64,000 nucleotides of DNA from an uncultured Desulfatiglans sp. GTDB lineage: Bacteria; Desulfobacterota; DSM-4660; Desulfatiglandales; Desulfatiglandaceae. Of the stretch, positions 52,985 through 61,799 are shown piece by piece; the stretch's first letter is position 1; every line of letters begins with the position of its first letter. Location of the stretch: NCBI GenBank assembly GCA_900498135.1, contig LR026961.1, forward strand, positions 1,180,520-1,244,519, read 5' to 3'. A program made the translations under genes and the position numbers. The notes beneath the pieces were generated by a model, which did not search any database, had not been told where the DNA came from, and saw only the letters and a list, made by a program, of their open reading frames with translations.

Positions 52985-55075
52985 TTACACCTCCTCCATG
53001 TCAATCCAGAGAAAACCATATTCATCGATCTTCACCCGGGCATCTTCGCCGACGATCAAGGTGGACTCGCGCTCCTCGATGATCGCGGGGCCCTCGAATT
53101 CCGCCCCGGCGAAGAGACGGTAGCGGTCGTAGACGGTATAGGGGATGAAGTCCCGGCTGACCCCCGAGAAGGCCGGGCGCTTCCCCTTCACGGCGTCCGC
53201 GAGGCTTCCGCCGGTCCTCGGGCATTTCGGGAGCCGCAGCAGCCGCTCGGGCAGGCTCGCGCGCACCTTGAAATTGATGAACTCGACCGGCGAATCCTTA
53301 TAGGTCCGGCCGTAGAGCCTTTCGTAGATCTCGTCGAAGGCCGCGCGGATAAACTCCTTTTCGACTTCGGCAAAATCGCCGCCGGGCACGAGGACATTGG
53401 TCTCCGAACCCTGTCCGACGAAGCGCACGTCCACGGAGCGCTGGAAGCTGATCATCTCTCCGCCCGCCTTCTGGAGCGTTCGCGCCCCTTCCGTCTCCAT
53501 CTCCCGGAAGATGGCCTCCAGCGAGGCGAAATCCGCCTGCTCCAGCGTCACCTTGTGGCTCCGCACAAGGTCGAAGGCCCTGGGGGCCGTGAAAAACCCG
53601 AGGGCCGAACCCACCCCGGCGTTCGGCGGCACGATCAGCCGCGGGGCACCGAGCTTCCTGGCCAGGCCGTAGGCGTGTACCGGACCGGCGCCCCCGAAGG
53701 CCGCCACTGTCACCACGTTCGGGTTGCCGCCCTTTTCGGCGATGTGGGTCTTGGCCGCTGCGGCCATGGTCTCGTTGATCAGGTCGTGGATCCCCCAGAC
53801 GGCCTGCAGAAAGCTGACCCCCAGCGGTCCGGCGATCTTTTCCTCCACCCCGCGGCGCGCGGCCTCCAGGTCGAGTTTCATCTCGCCGCCCAGAAAATAG
53901 TCCGCGTCCAGATACCCCAGCAGCAGGTCGGCGTCCGTCACGCAGGGTTCCGTCCCCCCCCGCCCGTAGCAGATGGGGCCGGGGTCCGCGCTCGAACTCT
54001 CCGGACCGACTTGGAGCGTCCCCATGCGGCTCACCTTGGCGATGCTGCCGCCGCCCGCGCCGATCTCCATCAGGTCCACCACCGGCACCTGGATCGTGAG
54101 GCCGCTCCCCTTCATGAACCGCTGCACCCGTCCCACCTCGAAGGTCGGCACCACGCCGGCCACGCCCCCCTGAATGAGGCAGGACTTGGCGGTGGTGCCC
54201 CCCATGTCGAAGCAGAACATCTCGGGCAGATTGAACAGCCTGCCGTAATACTGACCGGAAATCACCGCCGCGGTCGGGCCCGACTCGATGATCCGGACCG
54301 GGAACTCGGCGGCGGTCTCCACCGACGTGATCCCTCCGCTCGACAGCATGATGAAGAGCTTTCCATCGAAGCCGACGTCCTTCAACCGCCCGGAAAGACG
54401 GGAGAGGTAACGGCCGGTCAAGGGTTTGACGTAGGCATTGGTGACCGTGGTGCTCGTACGTTCGTATTCCCGGATCTGCGGCAGGACATCGTAGGAGATG
54501 GAGACGGGCAGCCCGGGCGCCTCCTCGAGGATGAGGGCCTTCAGCATCTGTTCGTGCCGGGGGTTCTCGAACGAGTTCAGGAGGCAGATCGCGATCGACT
54601 CCACCCCCGCATCCAGCAGGCGGCGGATGACCGTCCGGCCCTCCTCCGGGTCGAGCGGCCTCAGAACCGTGCCGTCGCTGCGGACCCGTTCGTCCACTTC
54701 GAGACGGTATCGCCTGGGGATGAGCGGCGTGGGGAATTCGGCGAAGGTATCATAGGGCGCGTACCGGATCTCACGCCCCAACTCCAGGACGTCGCGGAAC
54801 CCTTTCGTGGTGATCAGGCCGGTCCTGGCCCCTTTGCGTTCGATGATGGCGTTGATGACCAGGGTCGTTCCGTGGATGACCTCATCCAACCGCCCGACAA
54901 AACCCGGGACCCGCCCCTCCAGTTCCTCGATGCCCTGCACCACGGCATCCGAAGGGTCCTTCGGCGTCGTCAGGCATTTGTTGATCGTCAGTTCGCCGGT
55001 CTGGTCGTCGAGTAGAACGAAGTCGGTGAACGTTCCCCCAATGTCGCAACCCAATCGAAAACGCTTTTGGGACAT
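52985..55075 (-). CDS. hyuA: Hydantoinase A/oxoprolinase-family subunit HyuA
   Basis: About 696 residues. GCDIGGTFTDFVLLD is the ASKHA-type phosphate loop of the HyuA N-domain; HGTTLVINAIIERKGARTGLITTKGFRD and CFDMGGTTAKSCLIQGG follow. It couples ATP hydrolysis to opening of a cyclic amide, or to carboxylation in the ketone carboxylase branch. ATG 55075 is chosen because GGGAGGA is 7-8 nt upstream; the frame stays open to 55276. It is divergent from the HAD-ECH gene, sharing a 230-bp promoter region. Confidence 0.9.
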   Translation of the reverse strand: MSQKRFRLGCDIGGTFTDFVLLDDQTGELTINKCLTTPKDPSDAVVQGIEELEGRVPGFVGRLDEVIHGTTLVINAIIERKGARTGLITTKGFRDVLELGREIRYAPYDTFAEFPTPLIPRRYRLEVDERVRSDGTVLRPLDPEEGRTVIRRLLDAGVESIAICLLNSFENPRHEQMLKALILEEAPGLPVSISYDVLPQIREYERTSTTVTNAYVKPLTGRYLSRLSGRLKDVGFDGKLFIMLSSGGITSVETAAEFPVRIIESGPTAAVISGQYYGRLFNLPEMFCFDMGGTTAKSCLIQGGVAGVVPTFEVGRVQRFMKGSGLTIQVPVVDLMEIGAGGGSIAKVSRMGTLQVGPESSSADPGPICYGRGGTEPCVTDADLLLGYLDADYFLGGEMKLDLEAARRGVEEKIAGPLGVSFLQAVWGIHDLINETMAAAAKTHIAEKGGNPNVVTVAAFGGAGPVHAYGLARKLGAPRLIVPPNAGVGSALGFFTAPRAFDLVRSHKVTLEQADFASLEAIFREMETEGARTLQKAGGEMISFQRSVDVRFVGQGSETNVLVPGGDFAEVEKEFIRAAFDEIYERLYGRTYKDSPVEFINFKVRASLPERLLRLPKCPRTGGSLADAVKGKRPAFSGVSRDFIPYTVYDRYRLFAGAEFEGPAIIEERESTLIVGEDARVKIDEYGFLWIDMEEV

Positions 55076-55199
55076 GCCCATTCCTCCCTTTCCATATCCT
55101 GACTCGAGGCCATACGGCTCAGGCCGGAAATTCGTGCGACCCCGGCCAGCCTCCGTCGCCGCCCCATCCGCTGTCTGTTTGCCATCCCCGGCTTTTCGC

Positions 55200-55234
55200 T
55201 TGACACTGTTCTTGTACACAGTATACAGATTATA
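55200..55234. promoter_or_regulatory. Overlapping divergent promoters with a GTATAC-centred palindrome
   Basis: Plus strand toward the HAD-ECH gene: TTGACA (55200-55205), 16 nt, TATACA (55222-55227). Minus strand toward hyuA: a perfect -10 TATAAT (55234-55229) with a poor -35. The shared core TTGTACACAGTATACAG is an imperfect palindrome (TGTA...TACA) lying between the boxes, so one regulator could control both directions. It differs from the MarR operator described at 50105. Confidence 0.5.
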
Positions 55235-55308
55235 GTAAAGCAAAAAATGGCGGAAAATCCCCCCCCGGCCAGACACGCCAAGGGGCCCCTTTTCTCAGGA
55301 GATCGCCG

Positions 55309-57333
55309 ATGGATCACGAAAAAAGGCTCTACCCGTCTGCCTCCAATCCCCTTTTCCACCAGCCCGTCCGGCCTCTGCCGGAGGTCATCGGCATCGTCGG
55401 TGCCGGGACCATCGGGCCGGACATCGGTTATTACTTCAAGAGCGCCCTTCCAGGAACCGCGCTCACCCTGGTCGACGTGGCCGAACCCCCTCTGCTCGCG
55501 GCCGAAAAACGCCTCTCGGGCTACGCCGAAAAGGCTGTTCGGCGCGGCAGGATGACCGGGGAAAAAGCGGCCCGAATCCTCGAAAACATCCTTTACACAA
55601 CGGATTACCGTCGTCTGGAAGGTTGTCAACTCATCATCGAGGCCGCCACGGAGCGCATCCCGCTCAAACAGGAGATCTTCGCCCGGGTCGAGGCGATCGT
55701 CGCTCCTGAGACCGTCATCACCTCCAACACCAGTTCGATCCCTGCGGACCGCATCTTCTCCGGATTGCGGCATCCGGAGCGCGCCACCGTCACCCACTTC
55801 TTCGCACCGGCCTGGCGCAACCCGGCGGTCGAGGTGATCCGCTGGGAGAAAGCCGACCCCGACATCGTGGCCTACCTTTGCTGGCTCTTCGCCATGACCG
55901 GCAAGGCCCCCGTCGTCACGGACAATGTCATCTGCTTCATGCTGGATCGCGTCTTCGACAACTGGTGCAACGAAGCCGCCATGCTCCTCGACCGGGCTAC
56001 CGCCGCCGAAATCGACGCCGTCGCCGAGGAATTCGCCTCTGCGGGGCCCTTTTTCGTCCTCAATCTGGCAAACGGCAATCCCATTATTGTCGAGGCCAAC
56101 ACCCTCCAGATGGAGGAAGGATCCTGTTATCGGCCGGCCCTCATCCTTCAATCGGTCGACCGGTGGAACACCCCGAAGCCGGGAAAAGGGCGGAATATCC
56201 CCGACGATGTCAGCCAGTCCGCGCGTGACAGGCTCCTCGGGATCCTTTTTTCGCAGGCTTTCGACATCGTTGACCGCGGCATCGGCACACGGGAGGACCT
56301 CCATTTCGGGTGCCAGATCGCCCTGGACTTCAAAAAAGGGCCCTTCGATTTCCTGGCGGACCTGGGCGAGGCGGAGGCTGGACGGATCATGAAAAGATTC
56401 GAGGCGGAGCGTCCTGGATTCCCCCGGGCTAAGGAACCCTTTTCCTTCTACCAGGATTTCTATCGCACCCTCCTGATCGACGACCTGGACGGGATGAAGG
56501 TGATCACCATCCGGCGGCCGCAGGCCAGGAACGCCCTCAACCTGAACATCGTGCAGGAAGTCCTGTCTGTGCTGGAGCGATACACCCCGGATCCGGCCGT
56601 CAAAGGATTCGTGTTGACCGGCTATGGGCCGAGCGCCTTTTCCGCAGGAGCCGATATCGTCCGTTTCCAGGAGGTCCTCGGCCGTTTCGACGCATCGATC
56701 GCTTATGCCCGCGAATGGGCAAAGGTCCAGCGCTTCCTCGACCGGATGGACAAGCCCGTGGTGGCGGCTGTAAACGGCATGGCCCTCGGAGGTGGACTGG
56801 AACTCGCCATCCGCTGCCATGCGATGGTGGCGACCCGCAACGCCCTTTTCCAATTCCCCGAAATCACCCTCGGCATCCTGCCGGGGATCGGCGGCTGCAT
56901 CGTGCCCTACCGAAAATGGCCGCAAAGCGCCGCCCGCTTCCATGACATGCTGTGCCTCGCCGCCCCCCTCCGGGCCCAAGAGGCCTTCGCGGCGGGGATC
57001 GTGACGGGTCTTTCCGCCGACTACGCCGCCTTGATCCAGGATGCCGCAGCAGCAGCCAGGGCCCTCCAGGGTCGAATCCCGCGCATCCCTGATGGAAAGG
57101 TCGACCTGCCCCCGTTCAACCTCCCCGGCGAGCCCAGGTCCGGCTCGCTGCGCTTGAGCCGGGAGGCCCTCTCGGTGATGATCGAGACCATCGAAGCCGG
57201 GGCGGCCGCAACGACCCTCGAAGCAGCCCTCGAAGCGGGCTACCGCGGCTTTGCGAGAATCGCCTGCCTGGAGGCCGCCAGGGAGGGGATCGCAGCGTTC
57301 CTGGAAAAGCGGAAACCCGTCTATGAAAAGTAG
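55309..57333 (+). CDS. 3-hydroxyacyl-CoA dehydrogenase / enoyl-CoA hydratase fusion (HAD-ECH order)
   Basis: A 674-residue bifunctional beta-oxidation protein. The N-terminal NAD-binding motif GIVGAGTIGPDIG is at about 28-40, and the dehydrogenase part has SNTSSIPA and THFFAPA (catalytic His region). From about 395 a crotonase domain follows, with both catalytic glutamates (Glu498 in MALGGGLELA and Glu518 in FPEITLG). The order is dehydrogenase first, the reverse of FadB/FadJ and like FadN. At 674 residues it is shorter than FadN-type proteins (about 790). AGGAG lies 8-9 nt before the ATG. It could process the acyl-CoA made by the nearby ligases. Confidence 0.9.
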   Translation: MDHEKRLYPSASNPLFHQPVRPLPEVIGIVGAGTIGPDIGYYFKSALPGTALTLVDVAEPPLLAAEKRLSGYAEKAVRRGRMTGEKAARILENILYTTDYRRLEGCQLIIEAATERIPLKQEIFARVEAIVAPETVITSNTSSIPADRIFSGLRHPERATVTHFFAPAWRNPAVEVIRWEKADPDIVAYLCWLFAMTGKAPVVTDNVICFMLDRVFDNWCNEAAMLLDRATAAEIDAVAEEFASAGPFFVLNLANGNPIIVEANTLQMEEGSCYRPALILQSVDRWNTPKPGKGRNIPDDVSQSARDRLLGILFSQAFDIVDRGIGTREDLHFGCQIALDFKKGPFDFLADLGEAEAGRIMKRFEAERPGFPRAKEPFSFYQDFYRTLLIDDLDGMKVITIRRPQARNALNLNIVQEVLSVLERYTPDPAVKGFVLTGYGPSAFSAGADIVRFQEVLGRFDASIAYAREWAKVQRFLDRMDKPVVAAVNGMALGGGLELAIRCHAMVATRNALFQFPEITLGILPGIGGCIVPYRKWPQSAARFHDMLCLAAPLRAQEAFAAGIVTGLSADYAALIQDAAAAARALQGRIPRIPDGKVDLPPFNLPGEPRSGSLRLSREALSVMIETIEAGAAATTLEAALEAGYRGFARIACLEAAREGIAAFLEKRKPVYEK

Positions 57334-57468
57334 GCAGCCGCCGGTGGCAGCGAGTCCGCCAGATGCGCCCCCGAGACCTGAGCCATACGGAAAAGGATCG
57401 CCCTTCAATCCATGGAAGCAGATGGCCTCTCTGCCTTGAGCGACGCCGACCTATCAGGCGATGATTCG

Positions 57469-57529
57469 CCCGGGGTCCTGGGGCCGCCCTTCCAAGAAGG
57501 CCATGCCATCATGGGCGGGCCGCCCCGGG
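57469..57529. terminator. Long GC-rich stem-loop between convergent genes
   Basis: CCCGGGG (57469-57475) pairs with CCCCGGG (57523-57529), and an inner GCCGCCC / GGGCGGG nearly pairs too. It lies between the HAD-ECH stop and the stop of the module B molybdenum subunit gene. There is no U-run. It may end both transcripts. Confidence 0.35.
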
Positions 57530-57530
57530 T

Positions 57531-59930
57531 TTACGCCGCCTTTTTCCGTGCCTTCAGCGCTGTCAGGATTTTCTGCGGGGTGATGGGCAGATCCGTGATC
57601 CTGAGGCCGATCGCGTCGTAGACCGCGTTCGCGATCGCCGGGGCCGTCGGCACCAATCCGGGCTCACCCACGCCCTTCGCCCCGAAAGGACCCTCCGGGT
57701 CGTGCGTTTCGACGCAGGTGATGTCGATCGGAAAATCCACATCCGGCGCCGAGAGAATCTTGTAGTCCAGGAAGTTGGGATTCAGGTTGCGCCCCTTCTC
57801 CGTCTTGTATTCCTCGCAGAGGGCGTAGCCGAGGCCCTGGACGATCCCTCCGTAGATCTGCCCCTTGATGGTCTGCTGATTGATCACCTGGCCGACATCG
57901 TGCGCCGCCGCGAAACGGAGGATCTTGACCCGTCCGGTCTCGGTGTCCACCTCGACTTCGGCGCCCTGGGCCCCCGTGATGTAAGCCGCCGACATGTTGC
58001 CACGGCAGGTCTTCATGTCGATCATCTGGTTGCAGGGGTCGTAGAAGGCCTCCGTGACGATCATGGTCCCCTGCTCCTTGAAATGCGCCTCGCGCAGAAT
58101 CTCCTCGATGCTCAATTGCAGGAAGGGGTTTTCGGGCTCCTCGTGGAAGAAAACGATGTTTTTCTTGAGATCGAATTCCGAGGGGTCGCAGTAGCGCTCG
58201 TAGTCGAGGTCCGGGATCTCGAAATCAGGCTCCTTCTTCTTCCGCAGCTTCATCCGGAAATGGACCCTCGGCATGAAATGCTCGGCCGCCAGTTCGAAGA
58301 CCCTCTTTCTCGCCTTCTGAGCCGCCTGGATGGCCGCGTTGCACGAGGTGAACGCGCCCCGGCTCGCATGCGTCCCCACATCCCACGGACAGGTGGCCGT
58401 ATCGCCCGACACCACCATGACCCGGTCCGGAGTCACACCGAGCGCCTCGGCGGTGGCCACCGCCAGCGCGCTGTGGAATCCCTGACCCATCTCGACCCCG
58501 CCCGTGATCACCGAGACATGGCCGAAATCGTCCAGCTTCATGATGATGCCGGTGCCGTCGGAGCGGTAGACCCGGCCCGAGCCGCCCACGTGGAACAGGG
58601 AGGCCATGCCGACCCCGCGCGCCTTTCCCCTCTGTTGCCCCCGCTTGGTCTTCCAGTCGAGCTTTTCGGCAACGGTCCTCAGGCACTCCTCGTGCCCGCA
58701 GGAGGTGATGTTGAGACCCATCGGCGTAATGTCGTTCGGGATGTTGCAGTTCAAAAGCCGGAAGTCATAGGGGTCGATCCCGGCCGCATCCGCGAGTTCG
58801 TCCAGATTGCTCTCGAGCGCCCATGCCGCCTGCGGATTCCCGTATCCGCGCATGGCCTGACAGTAGGTGTTGTTGGTGTAGACGATGGTCGTCTCGTAAA
58901 AGACGTTGGGCACACGATACAGCGACGAGATCGGCAGCATCATCACACTCGGCGTCGTCGCCCCCCAGGAGGTGTAAGCGCCATTGTCGAGCAGCATGCG
59001 GATCTCGCGGAAGGTCAGCTTCCCCTCGCGGCTGCAGCCCTGGATGATCTGCGTCCGCGTGGGCTGCCGGGGCGAGAGGTAGGCGAACTCCTCTTCCCGG
59101 TTGAGGACGATCTTCACCGGCCTTCCCGTCTTGTAGGCGAGAAGGATGGCGATGTACTCGTAGCCATGGGTGTCCAGGCCCGTCCCGAAGGAGCCCCCCA
59201 GCGCGGGCACGATCACCCGGCTGTTCTTTCCCTTCAGCCCCATGGCCGACAGGGCGGCATTGAAGTCGTTCTGGGCCAGGAAGGGGATCTGGGTCTTCGT
59301 GTGGATGATCAGGTTGCCTTGAAGATCGAACTCCGCTACGCATCCCGCCGTACCCATGCAGGACTGCTGGATGAGCGGCGTGGAAAAACGGCCCTCGGCC
59401 ACGAAAGCGGCCTCCTGCTTCGCCTTTTCCACATCTCCTGCAACAAACTTCCAGGGAACGGGCACCCGGTTGTCCACTTTGGGCCGGCCCCGGGCATCCG
59501 TTTCATGGACCAGAGGCGCGCCTTCCTGCAGGGCCTCTTCCGGGTCGAAGACGCCGGGGAGTTCCTCATATTCGACCTCGATGAGATCCACCGCCTCCGC
59601 AGCGATCTCCGGGTCAATCGCGGCCACCGCCGCCACCTCGTCCCGGAACTGGCGCACCTTGTCCCGCTTGAGCGCCACATTGTCCTTGATGAATCCGATC
59701 CGGATCTGCGGCGTGTCGTAGCCTGTAATCACCGCGCGGACCCCCGGCAGACGCTCTGCCCTGGAGGTGTCGATGGCCTTGATCCTGGCATGGGCGTATC
59801 GGCTGTATTTGATCTTGCCGTACAGCATGCCCGGCCGAACGAAGTCATGAATGTAGACGGCCTTGCCGGCCGCTTTATCGGGGGCGTCCGGCCTTGGAAG
59901 CTCGGTGCCGATGTAGTCGAATTGCGTCAT
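57531..59930 (-). CDS. Xanthine dehydrogenase-family molybdenum-binding subunit (module B)
   Basis: A 799-residue molybdenum hydroxylase large subunit. AAGKAVYIHDFVRPGMLYGKI opens the hammerhead domain; GGSFGTGLDTHGYE, AMRGYGNPQ and EMGQGFHSA line the cofactor site; GVGEPGLVPTAPAIANAVYDAIG near the C-terminus has the catalytic Glu. It is a diverged paralogue of the module A subunit: GGSFGTGLDTHG stands where the other has GGGFGGKMELR, which suggests a different substrate. GAGGGG precedes the ATG. Confidence 0.9.
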   Translation of the reverse strand: MTQFDYIGTELPRPDAPDKAAGKAVYIHDFVRPGMLYGKIKYSRYAHARIKAIDTSRAERLPGVRAVITGYDTPQIRIGFIKDNVALKRDKVRQFRDEVAAVAAIDPEIAAEAVDLIEVEYEELPGVFDPEEALQEGAPLVHETDARGRPKVDNRVPVPWKFVAGDVEKAKQEAAFVAEGRFSTPLIQQSCMGTAGCVAEFDLQGNLIIHTKTQIPFLAQNDFNAALSAMGLKGKNSRVIVPALGGSFGTGLDTHGYEYIAILLAYKTGRPVKIVLNREEEFAYLSPRQPTRTQIIQGCSREGKLTFREIRMLLDNGAYTSWGATTPSVMMLPISSLYRVPNVFYETTIVYTNNTYCQAMRGYGNPQAAWALESNLDELADAAGIDPYDFRLLNCNIPNDITPMGLNITSCGHEECLRTVAEKLDWKTKRGQQRGKARGVGMASLFHVGGSGRVYRSDGTGIIMKLDDFGHVSVITGGVEMGQGFHSALAVATAEALGVTPDRVMVVSGDTATCPWDVGTHASRGAFTSCNAAIQAAQKARKRVFELAAEHFMPRVHFRMKLRKKKEPDFEIPDLDYERYCDPSEFDLKKNIVFFHEEPENPFLQLSIEEILREAHFKEQGTMIVTEAFYDPCNQMIDMKTCRGNMSAAYITGAQGAEVEVDTETGRVKILRFAAAHDVGQVINQQTIKGQIYGGIVQGLGYALCEEYKTEKGRNLNPNFLDYKILSAPDVDFPIDITCVETHDPEGPFGAKGVGEPGLVPTAPAIANAVYDAIGLRITDLPITPQKILTALKARKKAA

Positions 59931-60019
59931 GTTTTCCCCTCTTGCCTATACACCTGCTGGAAATCCCCGCGAGGACACGCGCCCCAGCGGGGTGCATGCC
60001 TTTCTTTCACAAAGCCTTG

Positions 60020-60496
60020 TCAGGCCGCCCCTTCCTCCGCCGCCCGCCGGACGGCCTCAACGATCTGGAGGTATCCCGTGCAGCGGCACAGATTTCCGGA
60101 AATCGCCCGCCGGATCTCGGCCTCGTTCGGATGCGGGGTCTCCTCCAGCAGCGCCTTGGCCGACAGGATCATCCCCGGCGTGCAGAACCCGCACTGGACA
60201 GCTCCGTGCTCCACGAAGGCGGCCTGGATCGGGTGGAGGCGGTTTCCCTCACCCACCAGGCCTTCGATCGTCGTAACGCTTTTGCCTGCGATCTCGAAGG
60301 CAGGATAGAGGCAGGAATCCACCGGGACCCCGTCGACCAGAACCGTGCAGGCTCCACACTCTCCCTGGCCGCACCCCTCCTTCACGCCCGTCAGCTCGAA
60401 ATCCTTTCGCAAGACCTCCAGGAGCACCCTGTGCGCCTCGACCTCCGAAGAAACCTCGTAACCGTTCAAACGAAACCGGATCTCCTTCTTCATCAT
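60020..60496 (-). CDS. Molybdenum hydroxylase 2Fe-2S subunit (module B)
   Basis: A 158-residue CoxS-type iron-sulfur subunit with EGCGQGECGACTVLVDG plus DSC for the first cluster, and QCGFCTPGM and NLCRCTGY for the second. GGGGAGGA lies just before the first ATG; a second in-frame ATG follows immediately. Here the gene order is FAD, 2Fe-2S, molybdenum subunit, unlike module A, so the two modules are not a simple recent tandem duplication. Confidence 0.93.
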   Translation of the reverse strand: MMKKEIRFRLNGYEVSSEVEAHRVLLEVLRKDFELTGVKEGCGQGECGACTVLVDGVPVDSCLYPAFEIAGKSVTTIEGLVGEGNRLHPIQAAFVEHGAVQCGFCTPGMILSAKALLEETPHPNEAEIRRAISGNLCRCTGYLQIVEAVRRAAEEGAA

Positions 60497-60702
60497 TCCT
60501 CCCCTGGATAAACACCCTATCCAGCCACGATTTTTCAGACCGTCCCCTATCGGCTCACTGCCGGCCGCTTCCCCCGACGGCCTTTTCGTCTCGATGCATG
60601 ATCAGCGTTTCCGGAGGGCCCCAGCCTCGACCCGTGCCTCGGTTCGTGCGGCCCGGGACGATGCCGCTCCACTGCCCCCGGAAGATCAGCGACCCGGCTT
60701 CC

Positions 60703-61566
60703 TCAGTCGGAGCGGCCGACCGTCGCGAGGGCCTGCTGCAAGCCCCTCTTCACCAGGACACCCGCTACGGTGCACCGGTACTCCGCCGTAGCGCGGACAT
60801 CGCTGATCGGCCGGACCTCTTCTGCGGCCTCTGCAGCAGCCGCCTCCAGCAGATCGGGGTCGATCCGGCGGCCCTCGATCCGTTTTTCCGTTCTGCGAAG
60901 CCTGAGCGGCACCGGCGCAACGGCCCCGGCCGCCAGCCGACATCTGCGGCAGACCTCGCCCTCCATCTCCACCAGGACGGCCATATTCACCACGGCGATA
61001 TCCTGGCTCACGCGCCCGATCTTGAGGAAAGCGCTGCCGGTTTGCCCGCCCGGCTGCGGCACCCGGATACTCGTCATGACCTCTTCAGGCCTCTTGCAGG
61101 TCTGTCCCGGGCCGGTAAAGAAATCCTCGATCGCCACCTCACGGACCCCTCCCGGGCCTTCCAACGTGATGCGCGCATCCAGCACGAGCAACGGAGGGGC
61201 GCAATCGGCTGAAGGCGCGGCGTTGCAAAGGTTTCCCCCGATCGTCGCCACGTTACGCACCTGTGGATTGGCCAGCACCTTCACCGCCTGAAACAGCGCA
61301 GGGAGGGCCCGCTCGACGGAGGCGGATCTTTCGATCTCCCTGAAGAGGCACATGCCCCCGAAGCGCCATTCGCCGTTCTTGGCAATCCCCCGCAGCTCCG
61401 GGATCCCCCTCAGTGAAACCAGCGCGTCCACGGCCATCGCACGCTGCTTCAACCGCACGATGAGGTCCGTGCCTCCAGCAAGATACCGGGCTTCACCGGT
61501 CTGTTCTTCCATGATCTTCAGCGCATCCCTGAGGGTCTGCGGCTGATGATAGTCAAATCTTCGCAT
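60703..61566 (-). CDS. Molybdenum hydroxylase FAD-binding subunit (module B)
   Basis: A 287-residue CoxM/XdhB-type subunit. RYLAGGTDLIVRLKQ and RNVATIGGNLCNAAPSADCAPPLL are the FAD-binding blocks. No 4Fe-4S insertion is present. ATG 61566 (MRRFDYH) is the family-like start. A 206-bp gap without gene separates its stop from the 2Fe-2S gene. Confidence 0.9.
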   Translation of the reverse strand: MRRFDYHQPQTLRDALKIMEEQTGEARYLAGGTDLIVRLKQRAMAVDALVSLRGIPELRGIAKNGEWRFGGMCLFREIERSASVERALPALFQAVKVLANPQVRNVATIGGNLCNAAPSADCAPPLLVLDARITLEGPGGVREVAIEDFFTGPGQTCKRPEEVMTSIRVPQPGGQTGSAFLKIGRVSQDIAVVNMAVLVEMEGEVCRRCRLAAGAVAPVPLRLRRTEKRIEGRRIDPDLLEAAAAEAAEEVRPISDVRATAEYRCTVAGVLVKRGLQQALATVGRSD

Positions 61567-61799
61567 GATATGGACGCCCTTTCTTGAACATGAATCCGAC
61601 GGCCGAAAATCCACGGTTGCTCGCCCACGCGCAGGCGGTCCGGCACACCGCAAGTCCGATTTCGGGCCCTACCACCCCCGAACCCCGATCGGCGGGCCGG
61701 TCTCTGACGAGGCTCTCCCCGCCATCCGCTGACACGGCCTCGACCCCCAAGAGACATTCCCCGCTCGAACCCGCCGAACGATTCCCCAGTGGAAAACCC

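Noticed and set aside
51243-55075. Assignment of HyuA/HyuB as acetone carboxylase
   Set aside because: No gene for the small gamma subunit is present and no adjacent carboxylase accessory gene was seen; the hydantoinase/oxoprolinase label is kept, though the carboxylase branch cannot be fully excluded.
54988-57408. An 806-codon minus-strand open frame across the hyuA start and opposite the HAD-ECH gene
   Set aside because: It covers a divergent promoter region and lies opposite a protein with intact catalytic motifs; no recognisable domain.
57702-60308. An 868-codon open frame on the plus strand opposite the module B molybdenum subunit gene
   Set aside because: It is antisense to a clear gene, its translation is Arg/Asp/Leu/Gly-rich with no domain, and it results from high G+C content.
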